Assembly (NCBI GenBank): GCA_963803425.1
Contig: CAWDMA010000001.1
Coordinates: 620,001-684,000 of the forward strand
Length of the DNA stretch: 64,000 nucleotides
Reading direction: 5' to 3'
Source: DASPWW01 sp963803425
GTDB lineage: Bacteria > Actinomycetota > Thermoleophilia > Solirubrobacterales > 70-9
Shown: positions 8,161-15,853 of the stretch, piece by piece
How positions within the stretch are numbered: the first letter of the stretch is position 1
How the letters are laid out: every line of letters starts with the position of its first letter
Translations under genes and position numbers: made by a program
The notes under the pieces: generated by a model
Database searches by the model: none
The model's input: the letters and a program-made list of their open reading frames with translations, nothing else
What the model was told of the DNA's origin: nothing

Positions 8161-8925
8161 ATGGCGCGTGTCGGGAGACGCCAGTGGTGGCCTCGGATCG
8201 CGCGCAGCATGCGGGCCTCGTGGAAGGCGGTCGCCGCCGGTTCACCGGGCGCCGCCACGGTCGAGCGCGGCGGGTTGCTCGCGATCGTGCTCCCCGCGGT
8301 CCCGGAGCGGTCGATCTTCAACTCCGTCGTGTACGAGGATCCCGACGAGATCCGCTCCGTGCTCGGCGAGCTCCGGGAGACCTACGATGCGGCGGGGGTG
8401 CGGGCGTGGACCGTGTGGGTGCCGGAGCCGGACGCGGGATCGCCGAGGTTGCTCGAGGAGGCCGGCCACCTGCTCGACTCAACCCCTCGCGCGATGGCGC
8501 TGCAGCTGGGCCGGCTCGCCCAGCCCGACCCGGGAGACATGGTGTGGGGCGAGGGCTCGCTCGAAACACTGACGCGGATCAACGAGGCCGCCTACGGGTA
8601 CGAAGCGGGGACCTTCGAGCGCGGGATCGGGTCACCACCGCCCGGGACGTGGCAGACCTACGAGGCGCGGGTCGACGGCGAGCCCGTCACGACCCTCGCC
8701 ACCACGGACGTGGACGGGGACTGCGGGGTGTGGTGGGTGGCGACCCTCCCGGAGGCCCGCGGCCGCGGTCTCGCCGGCCGCCTGCTCGGGGTGGCGCTCG
8801 CCGAGGCGCGCCAGCGGGGGATGGAGACCGCGACGCTGCAGGCGTCGAGGCTGGGCGCCCCGGTGTACACCCGGCTCGGGTTCGAGGACGTGGGCGGGTT
8901 CGAGATGTGGGAGCGGCGGCGCTGA
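8161..8925 (+). CDS. GNAT family N-acetyltransferase
   Basis: 254 residues. The C-terminal half carries the acetyl-CoA motif as WWVATLPEARGRGLAGRLLG (R-G-x-G-x-A/G loop) and the final strand region ARQRGMETATLQASRLGAPV then YTRLGFEDVG. The N-terminal half is a second, degenerate GNAT-like segment, so a tandem architecture is likely. It would transfer an acetyl group to an amine; the substrate is unknown. It lies 3 bp downstream of the O-methyltransferase and probably belongs to the same transcript. Confidence 0.8.
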   Translation: MARVGRRQWWPRIARSMRASWKAVAAGSPGAATVERGGLLAIVLPAVPERSIFNSVVYEDPDEIRSVLGELRETYDAAGVRAWTVWVPEPDAGSPRLLEEAGHLLDSTPRAMALQLGRLAQPDPGDMVWGEGSLETLTRINEAAYGYEAGTFERGIGSPPPGTWQTYEARVDGEPVTTLATTDVDGDCGVWWVATLPEARGRGLAGRLLGVALAEARQRGMETATLQASRLGAPVYTRLGFEDVGGFEMWERRR

Positions 8926-8967
8926 GGGCGTCTCGGGCGCGGGTGCGAGCGGGTATGTTTCTCCGCC

Positions 8968-9297
8968 GTGGGACGGCAGGCGTACTCGGAGGACGAGATC
9001 GACTCCGCGATCGACGCGCTCACGGAGCCCGGCCGGTTCCGCGAAGCCGAGTCGAGGGTGGCGCGGGCGGCGCCCAAGCTGCAGCGCGTGCTCGCAGAGG
9101 CGATGCAGGCCGGCGGGTGGTTCGGCGAGACGCACGAAGCGGAGGTACTGAAGGCGGCCACAAACCCGGACTCCGACGAGCGGGTGACCGCGGTTCGGAC
9201 GCTGCTCGCGGAGGAGTCCCGGATCGGAATGCTGGTCGGCGTCGCGGTCGGCTGGGCGCTCGCGGAAGAGCTATCGGAACCAAACGAGGAGGGTTGA
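8968..9297 (+). CDS. Hypothetical protein, small helical
   Basis: 109 residues from GTG 8968. Mostly charged helices (YSEDEIDSAIDALTEPGRF) and a mildly hydrophobic segment near the C-terminus (IGMLVGVAVGWALAEEL). I recognise no family. It ends 3 bp before the dienelactone hydrolase ATG, so the two are very likely on one transcript. The GAGG in its last codons doubles as the ribosome binding site of the next gene. Confidence 0.55.
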   Translation: MGRQAYSEDEIDSAIDALTEPGRFREAESRVARAAPKLQRVLAEAMQAGGWFGETHEAEVLKAATNPDSDERVTAVRTLLAEESRIGMLVGVAVGWALAEELSEPNEEG

Positions 9298-9300
9298 CGC

Positions 9301-10008
9301 ATGCCTGAGGTCGAGTTCGAGGCGAACGGCGGGTCCGCCCGCGGCTACCTGGCGGAGCCCGAGGGCGAGGGCCCAGGCCTCGTCGTGCTGCACGAGTGGT
9401 GGGGGCTCGACGACCACATCCGGGACGTGTGCGACCGGTTCGCGAAGGAGGGCTTCGTCGCGATGGCGCCCGACCTCTTCCACGGGGACACCGCCGACCA
9501 TCCCACTCACGCCGAGCAGCGGATGATGGCGATGAACATCGAGGAGTCCGAGCAGGAGATGCGGGGCGCGGTCGACTACGTCGCCGCCCATCCGAAGTGC
9601 ACCGGGCAGGTCGGCACGGTAGGGTTCTGCCTCGGTGGCGGGCTGTCGATCTGGACAGCGACCGTCAACGACAAGGTCGGCGCGGCGTGCACGTTCTACT
9701 ATGTGATGCCGCACGGGAAGCCCGACTTCTCGAAGCTCGCCGGGACGCCGATCCTGGGGCATTTCGGCGACAACGACGACTTCATCCCGACCGAGGACGC
9801 GCAGGCGCTCCAGGAGGAGCTGAACCGGGCCGGCGCCGAGACGATCTTCCATTTCTACGAGGGCGCCGGGCACGCGTTCTTCAACGACACCGACCGGCTC
9901 GGCACCCACCATCCGGAGCATGCCCAGGTGGCCTGGGACAGGACCGTCGACTTCTTCAAGCAGAACCTGAACGGCGCCGATCCCGAGATCGAGCACGTGG
10001 ACGACTGA
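9301..10008 (+). CDS. Dienelactone hydrolase family protein
   Basis: 235 residues. The alpha/beta-hydrolase nucleophile is a Cys in GTVGFCLGGGLSIW; the acid is in HFGDNDDFIP and the His in GAGHAFFND, the Cys-Asp-His triad typical of dienelactone hydrolases (carboxymethylenebutenolidase). LVVLHEWWGLDDHIRDVCDR near the start is also a family signature. The family opens lactone rings in aromatic degradation, though many members act on other esters. It is 10 bp upstream of a metallo-hydrolase on the same strand. No ring-cleavage dioxygenase is nearby, so the substrate is open. Confidence 0.88.
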   Translation: MPEVEFEANGGSARGYLAEPEGEGPGLVVLHEWWGLDDHIRDVCDRFAKEGFVAMAPDLFHGDTADHPTHAEQRMMAMNIEESEQEMRGAVDYVAAHPKCTGQVGTVGFCLGGGLSIWTATVNDKVGAACTFYYVMPHGKPDFSKLAGTPILGHFGDNDDFIPTEDAQALQEELNRAGAETIFHFYEGAGHAFFNDTDRLGTHHPEHAQVAWDRTVDFFKQNLNGADPEIEHVDD

Positions 10009-10018
10009 GACCGGCGCG

Positions 10019-10708
10019 ATGGAGGTCCGGTTCCTCGGCCACGCCAGCTTCGAGCTGATCGAGGGCGACACCCGCGTCCTGATCGACCCGTTCCTGAAGC
10101 CGAACAACCCGGCCGCCGTCGTCGGGCCCGACGAGGTCGAGCCGACCCACATCTTGCTCACGCACGGGCACGCCGACCACACCGGCGCGATCGTCGAGAT
10201 CGCGAAGCGGACCGGAGCGACGTGCGTGGCGATCGTCGAGCTCGCGCGGTGGCTGTCGTCAGAGGGGATCGAGAGCGTGCTCGACCCGAACCTGGGCGGA
10301 ACCGTGGAGCTCGAGTGGGGTTGGGTGAAGCTCGTCCCGGCGTTGCACACGAACACGCTCCCGGGCGGTCCAGCGATCGGGCTCGCGGCCGGGTTCGTGA
10401 TCTCGATCGGAGGGACCACCGTCTATCACCTCGGTGACACGTGCCTGTTCAGCGACCTGAGCCTGGTCTCCGACCGGACGCCGGTCAACGTCGCGATGGT
10501 CCCGATCGGCGGCCACTACACGATGGATCAGGCCGACGCCGTCACCGCTGTCGAGCTCCTCGACGCCGAGGTGGTGATCCCGATGCACTACGACACCTTC
10601 CCCGCGGTGGCGGCGGACCCGGAGCGCTTCAAGCGCGACGTCGAGGCCAGCTCCCGGACCAGCTCGAAGGTCGTGATCCTCGCGCCGGGCCAGACTTACG
10701 CCGAGTAG
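10019..10708 (+). CDS. Metal-dependent hydrolase, metallo-beta-lactamase fold (UPF0173 type)
   Basis: 229 residues from ATG 10019. The start MEVRFLGHASFELIEGDTRV and metal ligands in LTHGHADHTG (H-x-H-x-D-H), then YHLGDTCLFSDLSL and IPMHYDTFP match the UPF0173 branch of the metallo-beta-lactamase superfamily. Two metal ions would bind at the HxHxDH site. The substrate is unknown for the family. It follows the dienelactone hydrolase closely and ends just before a hairpin repeat (10733-10769) that may close the transcript. Confidence 0.85.
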   Translation: MEVRFLGHASFELIEGDTRVLIDPFLKPNNPAAVVGPDEVEPTHILLTHGHADHTGAIVEIAKRTGATCVAIVELARWLSSEGIESVLDPNLGGTVELEWGWVKLVPALHTNTLPGGPAIGLAAGFVISIGGTTVYHLGDTCLFSDLSLVSDRTPVNVAMVPIGGHYTMDQADAVTAVELLDAEVVIPMHYDTFPAVAADPERFKRDVEASSRTSSKVVILAPGQTYAE

Positions 10709-10732
10709 CCGCCCATCCGTGCCGCCGGTGAC

Positions 10733-10769
10733 CCGGCCGAACCGGACGCGAAGCGGAGGATTCGGCCGG
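10733..10769. repeat. Hairpin element with 19-nt loop, copy 2 (intergenic)
   Basis: A perfect 9-bp inverted repeat CCGGCCGAA/TTCGGCCGG encloses the loop CCGGACGCGAAGCGGAGGA, identical to that of copy 1 at 783-819. The stem differs from copy 1 at most positions but pairs fully. It lies between the metallo-hydrolase stop and the R2-like gene, where it could act as a terminator or processing site. No T-run follows. Confidence 0.75.
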
Positions 10770-10832
10770 CCTGGTTCCGGGGTCGCTGGCGGGACTGGCT
10801 ACCCGGCCAATGTCGGTGCTAGGGTTTTCGCC

Positions 10833-11756
10833 GTGGAGGCTTCCAGCCCAGCGACGCTTTCGCGGCTCGCGCGGGAGGACTTCCAGGCGACGTCCGACCC
10901 GGCGCTGCAGTCCGACGACGGCCGCGCCGCCCAGCTGCTCGGCTACACGGAGCTGTACGCGCTGTGGGAGAAGCAGCAGTGGGCGACCCAGGACCTCGAC
11001 TTCACCCAGGACCGAATCGACTGGCACGAGCGGATCGATCCCGAGGAGCGATTCCAGCGAATGTACGGGCTGTCGGCGTTCTTCATCGGCGAGCAGCGCG
11101 TCACGGACGAGCTCGGGCCGATCATGCGCGCCGCGCCGACCGAGGACCAGCGGATCTTCCTGTCGACCCAGATCGCCGACGAGGCGCGGCACGTCAGGTT
11201 CTTCGACCGCTTCTACTCCGAGGTCGGGATCTACGAGAGCGGGGACGGGCTCGCGGACCGGCTCCGCCAGACCGAGGAGCACCTCAACCCGGCGTTCAAG
11301 GAGCTGTTCGACACGATGCTCGCGGAGCGGGTCGAGCGGCTCTCGCATGAGCCCGAGGACACCGAGCGCCTGGTCGAGGCGATCACCCTGTACCACATGA
11401 TCATCGAGGGGGCGCTGGCGCTCACCGGGCAGCACTTCATCATCGACTACAACGAGCGCCAGGGCACGCTGCCCGGCTTCGTCGAGGGGTTCACGAACGT
11501 CGCCCGCGATGAGCACCGCCACATCGCGTTCGGGACGCGCTTCCTCACCGACATGGCGCGTGAGGACGAGCGGTACCGGACCGCGATCCAGCGGACGATG
11601 GCCGAGGCGCTCCCGGTCACGGACAAGGTGCTCGATCCGCCCTGGGTCGAGGGCGAGGAGGACTGGGAGCTGTTCGGGGTCTCGAAGGGGGAGACGCACG
11701 CGTTCGCCGCGCAGGCGCTGTCGCGCCGACTCAAGGTGATCGGGCTGGGCGCCTAG
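10833..11756 (+). CDS. R2-like ferritin-fold oxidase (ribonucleotide reductase beta / R2lox family)
   Basis: 307 residues from GTG 10833; the frame is open further upstream but runs through the intergenic hairpin. Six metal ligands are in place: E87 (FIGEQRV), E117/H120 (ADEARHV), E192 (IIEGALALTG) and E227/H230 (DEHRHIAFG), the four-helix di-metal site of R2 proteins. The Glu rather than Asp first ligand and the short spacing favour the R2-like ligand-binding oxidase branch over a true ribonucleotide reductase subunit. No alpha subunit (nrdA/nrdE) is in the window. It acts in the cytosol with Fe/Fe or Mn/Fe. Confidence 0.75.
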   Translation: MEASSPATLSRLAREDFQATSDPALQSDDGRAAQLLGYTELYALWEKQQWATQDLDFTQDRIDWHERIDPEERFQRMYGLSAFFIGEQRVTDELGPIMRAAPTEDQRIFLSTQIADEARHVRFFDRFYSEVGIYESGDGLADRLRQTEEHLNPAFKELFDTMLAERVERLSHEPEDTERLVEAITLYHMIIEGALALTGQHFIIDYNERQGTLPGFVEGFTNVARDEHRHIAFGTRFLTDMAREDERYRTAIQRTMAEALPVTDKVLDPPWVEGEEDWELFGVSKGETHAFAAQALSRRLKVIGLGA

Positions 11757-11793
11757 CGGCGCCGGCTCGACGGCCGCGGCGCTCGGCCAGCAG

Positions 11794-13233
11794 CTAGCGG
11801 ACCGGCTCGACGACCTCGGCGGGGTCGCCGAACTCTGTCGGCGGCGGAGCCGGCGTGGCGGGCTGGTCCTCGGTGACCACCGTCCCCACGGTCCCCGTGG
11901 TCTCTTCGACGGGCTCCTCGGTGGCGCTGCCGTCGGCGGCCGGGTCCTCGGCGGGCTTCTCCGGGGCGGCGGCCTCGGTCGCAGGGTCAGGTGCGGCCGG
12001 CGGCGGCGCGACCGGCTCGGCCGGCGACTCCACCGCGGCGGCGACGGGCGCCGGAGGCTCGGGCGCCGGCTCGGGCGCCGGCTTCTTTGCATGCTCGCGC
12101 TGCTGGCGGTCGGCCCCGGGATGGGCGAGCGCTGCGGCAGCCGTGTGCGTGGCATGGGTGGGCGTCCTCACGGGCTCGGTCGCGTACTTGCTCTTCACCT
12201 CGACCGCGCCCGCGGTGAGAAGGGCGGCGGTCGCCACCCCGGCGGCCGCCTTCGCGCCGATCCCGCCCGCGATCACGCCGCCGATTCCGCCGCCGATTCC
12301 GCCGGCTCCCCCGGCGGCGGTGCCGATCGCGGCCGCACCGGCCGCGGCTCCACCGGCGGCTCCACCGGCGGCGGTCCCCGTTGCGACGCCGCCGCCGGCG
12401 GCGGACGAGCCGCCGCCCAGCAGGCCGGCGATCTTCGCGCCGAGCAGCTGCTTGATCGCGAGCAGCGGCCCGATCGGAGTGAGCGCGGCGAGCGCCTTGC
12501 TGTCGGCGCGGAGCTGGGCGCGAAACTCGCCGCAGGTGTCGCACCCGCGGACGTGCTGGCGCGCCGGGCCCGGGATCTTTCGGAGGCCCTCGGCGGCCTC
12601 GGCGAGTTCGAGCTGCACCTCGCCGCAGGTGAGTTGGCGAGCCTGGCTCGCCTCGGCGAGCGTGATCCGCGCCCTCACCAGCAGCGACTTCACGCTCGGC
12701 ACGGTCGTCTCCATCGAGTGCGCGATCTCCTCGTAGGACATCGCGTCCACCTCGCGCAGGAGCAGCGCCGTGCGCTGCGTCTCCGGCAGCGTCTGGACGT
12801 CGGCGATCAGCTGGCGGAACTCCTCACGGTTCTGGACTCGCTCCGCGGTCGACGCTCCGTTCTCGTACGGGTGGAAGTCCATCGTGTCCTGGCCCTCGGC
12901 GACCGGCTTGCGGAGGTGGTTGAGGCAGCGGTTGCGGGCGATCCGGTACAGCCACGGACGCACGTTCAGGTGCCGGTTGTCGGCGAGGATCGCCTTGTGG
13001 GCGGCGACGAACACCTCTTGAAGCATGTCCTCGGCGTCCTCGCGGGAGGTGAGCATGTGCTGGCAGAACGCGAGCAGGCGCGTCTGGTAGCGCTCGAACA
13101 GCGCCTCGAAGGCGCGCTCCTGCCCGGCTCGCATCATCGCGATCAGCCGCTCGTCCTTCTGCAGGCGCAGGGGTCGCTGGGGCTTCGGTATCAGCCCGCG
13201 GCGTGACGCATGTGTCAGTGCTGAGGCTTCCAA
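11794..13233 (-). CDS. ECF sigma factor fused to zinc-finger anti-sigma domain, membrane helix and Pro-rich tail
   Basis: 479 residues from TTG 13233. Sigma-70 region 2 (AFEALFERYQTRLLAFCQHM, then EDMLQEVF) and region 4 (LPETQRTALLLREVDAMSYE) occupy residues ~35-190. A zinc-binding anti-sigma motif follows (ARQHVRGCDTCGEFRAQL, H-x3-C-x2-C), then ~80 residues of Gly/Ala repeats, a hydrophobic segment (AAGVATAALLTAGAVEV) and a ~120-residue Pro/Ala/Glu-rich C-terminus. A typical ECF factor is ~180 aa. The arrangement suggests a membrane-tethered sigma factor with its inhibitor in cis. No separate anti-sigma gene is adjacent. An internal start is possible. Confidence 0.8.
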   Translation of the reverse strand: MEASALTHASRRGLIPKPQRPLRLQKDERLIAMMRAGQERAFEALFERYQTRLLAFCQHMLTSREDAEDMLQEVFVAAHKAILADNRHLNVRPWLYRIARNRCLNHLRKPVAEGQDTMDFHPYENGASTAERVQNREEFRQLIADVQTLPETQRTALLLREVDAMSYEEIAHSMETTVPSVKSLLVRARITLAEASQARQLTCGEVQLELAEAAEGLRKIPGPARQHVRGCDTCGEFRAQLRADSKALAALTPIGPLLAIKQLLGAKIAGLLGGGSSAAGGGVATGTAAGGAAGGAAAGAAAIGTAAGGAGGIGGGIGGVIAGGIGAKAAAGVATAALLTAGAVEVKSKYATEPVRTPTHATHTAAAALAHPGADRQQREHAKKPAPEPAPEPPAPVAAAVESPAEPVAPPPAAPDPATEAAAPEKPAEDPAADGSATEEPVEETTGTVGTVVTEDQPATPAPPPTEFGDPAEVVEPVR

Positions 13234-13368
13234 GGGATGCTGCGCCTCCCACGACGGTCGTTTGCACTCCTCCCAGGCATCACAACACCCGGAACGGCCT
13301 GGGGTTGCGGTGGGATGCTGATTATCCGCTCACAGTCTCTAGCCCAGATAAAGACCTAGGATCGGCGG

Positions 13369-13453
13369 GCCCGGGTAGACAAACTGGCAAAGTCCGCGGC
13401 CTTAAAAGCCGCTGCCCGCAAGGGCTGTGCGGGTTCGAGTCCCGCCCCGGGCA
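13369..13453 (+). tRNA. tRNA-Leu (anticodon TAA)
   Basis: An 85-nt cloverleaf: acceptor GCCCGGG pairs with CCCGGGC, discriminator A, anticodon loop CTTAAAA with stem GCGGC/GCCGC, a long variable arm (TGCCCGCAAGGGCT, class II), and T-arm GCGGG-TTCGAGT-CCCGC. No CCA is encoded. It lies between the divergent sigma-factor gene and a convergent operon, in an otherwise empty ~430-bp gap. Confidence 0.95.
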
Positions 13454-13630
13454 TCCGGACGGCAACTCAAACACCTGTCCAAACCGGCAAAAATGCTGAC
13501 GATCGACCCGGATTTGCGTCGATCATGTCCGTGGGAAGGGCCACAACGCCCACCCGCTGTCTGGCAAGGAGGCTCGCAGGCGACGGCGTCCCGCGCACGG
13601 AATCGCGCATGGGCTCCATCGCCGCTCCTA

Positions 13631-13660
13631 CGGATCCGCCGCCTCCGGGCGGCGGATCCG
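13631..13660 (-). terminator. Strong hairpin after the F420 reductase gene
   Basis: A perfect 13-bp stem CGGATCCGCCGCC/GGCGGCGGATCCG with loop TCCG lies 8 bp beyond the stop of the minus-strand gene at 13669. No U-tract follows in either direction, as is common for high-GC actinobacterial terminators. Confidence 0.6.
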
Positions 13661-13668
13661 CTGTGCGC

Positions 13669-14322
13669 CTAGGCGCGCACGACGGCGACGTTGAACTGCG
13701 CCGACCCGCCCGCGAGCATCAGCCGCAGCCACAGCGCCAGGTACATCTCCGGGCCGCGCGCGGTCTCGACGCCGCCGAGGTCGACGATGTCGCCGTCGGG
13801 CCACCCGAACCCGCGCAGCAGCTCGCGCACGGTCTCCTTCGCCGCGTCGTCTTCCCCGCTGATGAACACGTTGTGCGATCCCGGGATCGAGCCGGGGTCG
13901 ATCATCACCCCGGCGTTGACGGTGTTCAGGGTCTTCACGACGCGGGCCTCCGGGAAGGCGGCCTGGATTCGCTCCGCGACGCTGTCCGTGTTGCAGAAGG
14001 CGAGCTCCGGCGGCATCCCCGAGTCCGGACGCAGCGGATTGGAGACGTCCACGATCACCTTTCCGGCGAGGTTGTCGGCCCCCGCCATCCCGAGCGCGTC
14101 GACGGAGGCGATCCCCGCGGTCGCGTTCACGATCAGCTCCCCGAACCGGGCCGCACCCTCGAACGTCCGCTCGTGCGCCGACTCGCCCGCCGTGGCGGCC
14201 CACTCGACGGCCGCCTCGTTCCCGGCGCTGCGCGAGCCCATCGTCACCTCGTGACCGAGCTCCACCAGCTTCCCCGCGAGGGTGCGGCCGACCCCCCCGG
14301 TGCCCAGCACGCCGATCCTCAT
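13669..14322 (-). CDS. NADPH-dependent F420 reductase-type oxidoreductase
   Basis: 217 residues from ATG 14322. The Rossmann start MRIGVLGTGGVGRTLAGKLV and the SRS following strand 2 (VTMGSRSAGN) are typical for NADP(H)-binding F420H2:NADP oxidoreductase (NPDF-like); later VIVDVSNPL and VVKTLNTVNAGVM fit the family. It moves hydride between coenzyme F420 and NADP in the cytosol. Its ATG overlaps the stop of the aldehyde dehydrogenase (ATGA), so the two are translationally coupled. Some members of this family use other substrates, so F420 use is inferred. Confidence 0.8.
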   Translation of the reverse strand: MRIGVLGTGGVGRTLAGKLVELGHEVTMGSRSAGNEAAVEWAATAGESAHERTFEGAARFGELIVNATAGIASVDALGMAGADNLAGKVIVDVSNPLRPDSGMPPELAFCNTDSVAERIQAAFPEARVVKTLNTVNAGVMIDPGSIPGSHNVFISGEDDAAKETVRELLRGFGWPDGDIVDLGGVETARGPEMYLALWLRLMLAGGSAQFNVAVVRA

Positions 14323-15806
14323 CCGGCCAGCGCCGCCCACACGGTCTTCAGCTCCAGGTACGCGTCGAGGTTGACGTGGCCCTTCTCGCGCCCGATCCCC
14401 GAGGCCTTGACGCCGCCGAAGGGAGCGGCCGGGTCGCCACCGCCCCACGAGTTCACGTACACGTTGCCGGCCCGCAGCATCGCCGCGAGCTTGTGCGCCT
14501 TCGAGATGTCGCGCGTCCACACGCCCGCGGCCAGCCCGTAATCGGTGTCGTTCGCCCGCCGGGCGACCTCCTCGAGGTCGTCGTACGGCATCGCCACCAG
14601 CACCGGCCCGAAGATCTCCTCGCGGGCGATCGCCATCTCGTCGGAGACGCCGGCGAACAGGGTCGGCTCGACGAAGTAGCCGCCGTTGGAGCCGTCGCGG
14701 CCGCCGCCCGTGACCACCTCCGCGCCCGCGTCCACGCCCGACTCGATGTACCCCATCACGCGGTCGAGCTGCTCGCTGGAAACCACCGGGCCGAGCTCCG
14801 TCCCCTCCGCCAGTCCCGGCCCGAGCTTGGCCCGCTTGGCGGCGTCGGCGAGCTCCGATACGACCTGGTCGAAGTCATCCTTGTGCACGAACAGCCGCGA
14901 TCCCGCGTTGCAGGCCTGGCCGGTGTTGAAGTAGATCGCCTCGTAGGAGCCGGCGATCGCCCGCTCCAGATCGGCGTCCGGGAGGATGATGTTGGGCGAC
15001 TTGCCGCCGAGCTCGAGCGTCAGCCGCTTCAGGTCCCGACCGCACTTCGCCCCGATCTCGCGGCCCACCTCGGTCGAGCCCGTGAACGCGATCTTGTCGA
15101 CATCGGGGTGGTCGACGATCGCGGCGCCGGTCTCGCCGTCGCCGCCGAGCACGTTCACGACGCCATCCGGAATCCCGGCCTCCGAGATCAGAGCGCCGAG
15201 CCGGAGCGCCGTCAGCGGGGTCTGCTCGGCCGGCTTCAGCACGGTCGTGCACCCGGCCGCCAGCGCCGGCGCCAGCTTCCAGGCGGCCATCAGCAGCGGG
15301 AAGTTCCACGGGATCAGCTGGCCGCACACGCCGACCGGCTCCCTACGCGTGTAGCACAGCACGTCGCGCGCGGATACCGGGATCGTCTCGCCCTCGATCT
15401 TCGTCGGCCACCCGGCGTAATAGCGCAGGTGGTTGACGGCGGCCGCAACGTCGACCTTCGCGTAGGCGAGCGGCTTGCCGTTGTCCAGCGACTCGAGCTC
15501 GGCCAGCTCCGGCAGGTGCGCCTTCACGATCTCGGCGAGCCCGTAGATCAGCCCGGAGCGCTTCGAGGGGCTGAGCTGCGCCCACGGCTCGAATGCCTCG
15601 CGCGCGGCGCGCACGGCCCGGTCGACGTCCTCGGCGCCTCCCTGCGCGACCGCGCAGATCGGCTCGCCGGTGGCCGGGTCGATCGTCTCGAAGCTGCGCC
15701 CGTCCGCTGCGCCGACCTTGGCGCCGCCGATCCAGTGGCCGTGAGGGCCCGCCTCGACGAACTCGCGGGCGGCGTCGGATAGCGCCTCTGCCGTTGCGGT
15801 GGGCAT
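14319..15806 (-). CDS. Aldehyde dehydrogenase, NAD(P)-dependent
   Basis: 495 residues from ATG 15806. The fold signatures are present: IPWNFPLLMAAWKLAPALAA, catalytic Glu in LTLELGGKSPNI, catalytic Cys in FNTGQACNAGSRLF, and EEIFGPVL near the C-terminus. The enzyme oxidises an aldehyde to its acid, with length normal for the class. It forms a two-gene coupled unit with the F420-type reductase and is divergent from the cyclase gene; the intergenic space is only 47 bp. The substrate cannot be told from sequence; betaine- and phenylacetaldehyde-type relatives are both plausible. Confidence 0.92.
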   Translation of the reverse strand: MPTATAEALSDAAREFVEAGPHGHWIGGAKVGAADGRSFETIDPATGEPICAVAQGGAEDVDRAVRAAREAFEPWAQLSPSKRSGLIYGLAEIVKAHLPELAELESLDNGKPLAYAKVDVAAAVNHLRYYAGWPTKIEGETIPVSARDVLCYTRREPVGVCGQLIPWNFPLLMAAWKLAPALAAGCTTVLKPAEQTPLTALRLGALISEAGIPDGVVNVLGGDGETGAAIVDHPDVDKIAFTGSTEVGREIGAKCGRDLKRLTLELGGKSPNIILPDADLERAIAGSYEAIYFNTGQACNAGSRLFVHKDDFDQVVSELADAAKRAKLGPGLAEGTELGPVVSSEQLDRVMGYIESGVDAGAEVVTGGGRDGSNGGYFVEPTLFAGVSDEMAIAREEIFGPVLVAMPYDDLEEVARRANDTDYGLAAGVWTRDISKAHKLAAMLRAGNVYVNSWGGGDPAAPFGGVKASGIGREKGHVNLDAYLELKTVWAALAG

Positions 15807-15853
15807 CGGGGTGATCGTAGTCGACGCCGATATTGCGGGACAATGACCGCGCC

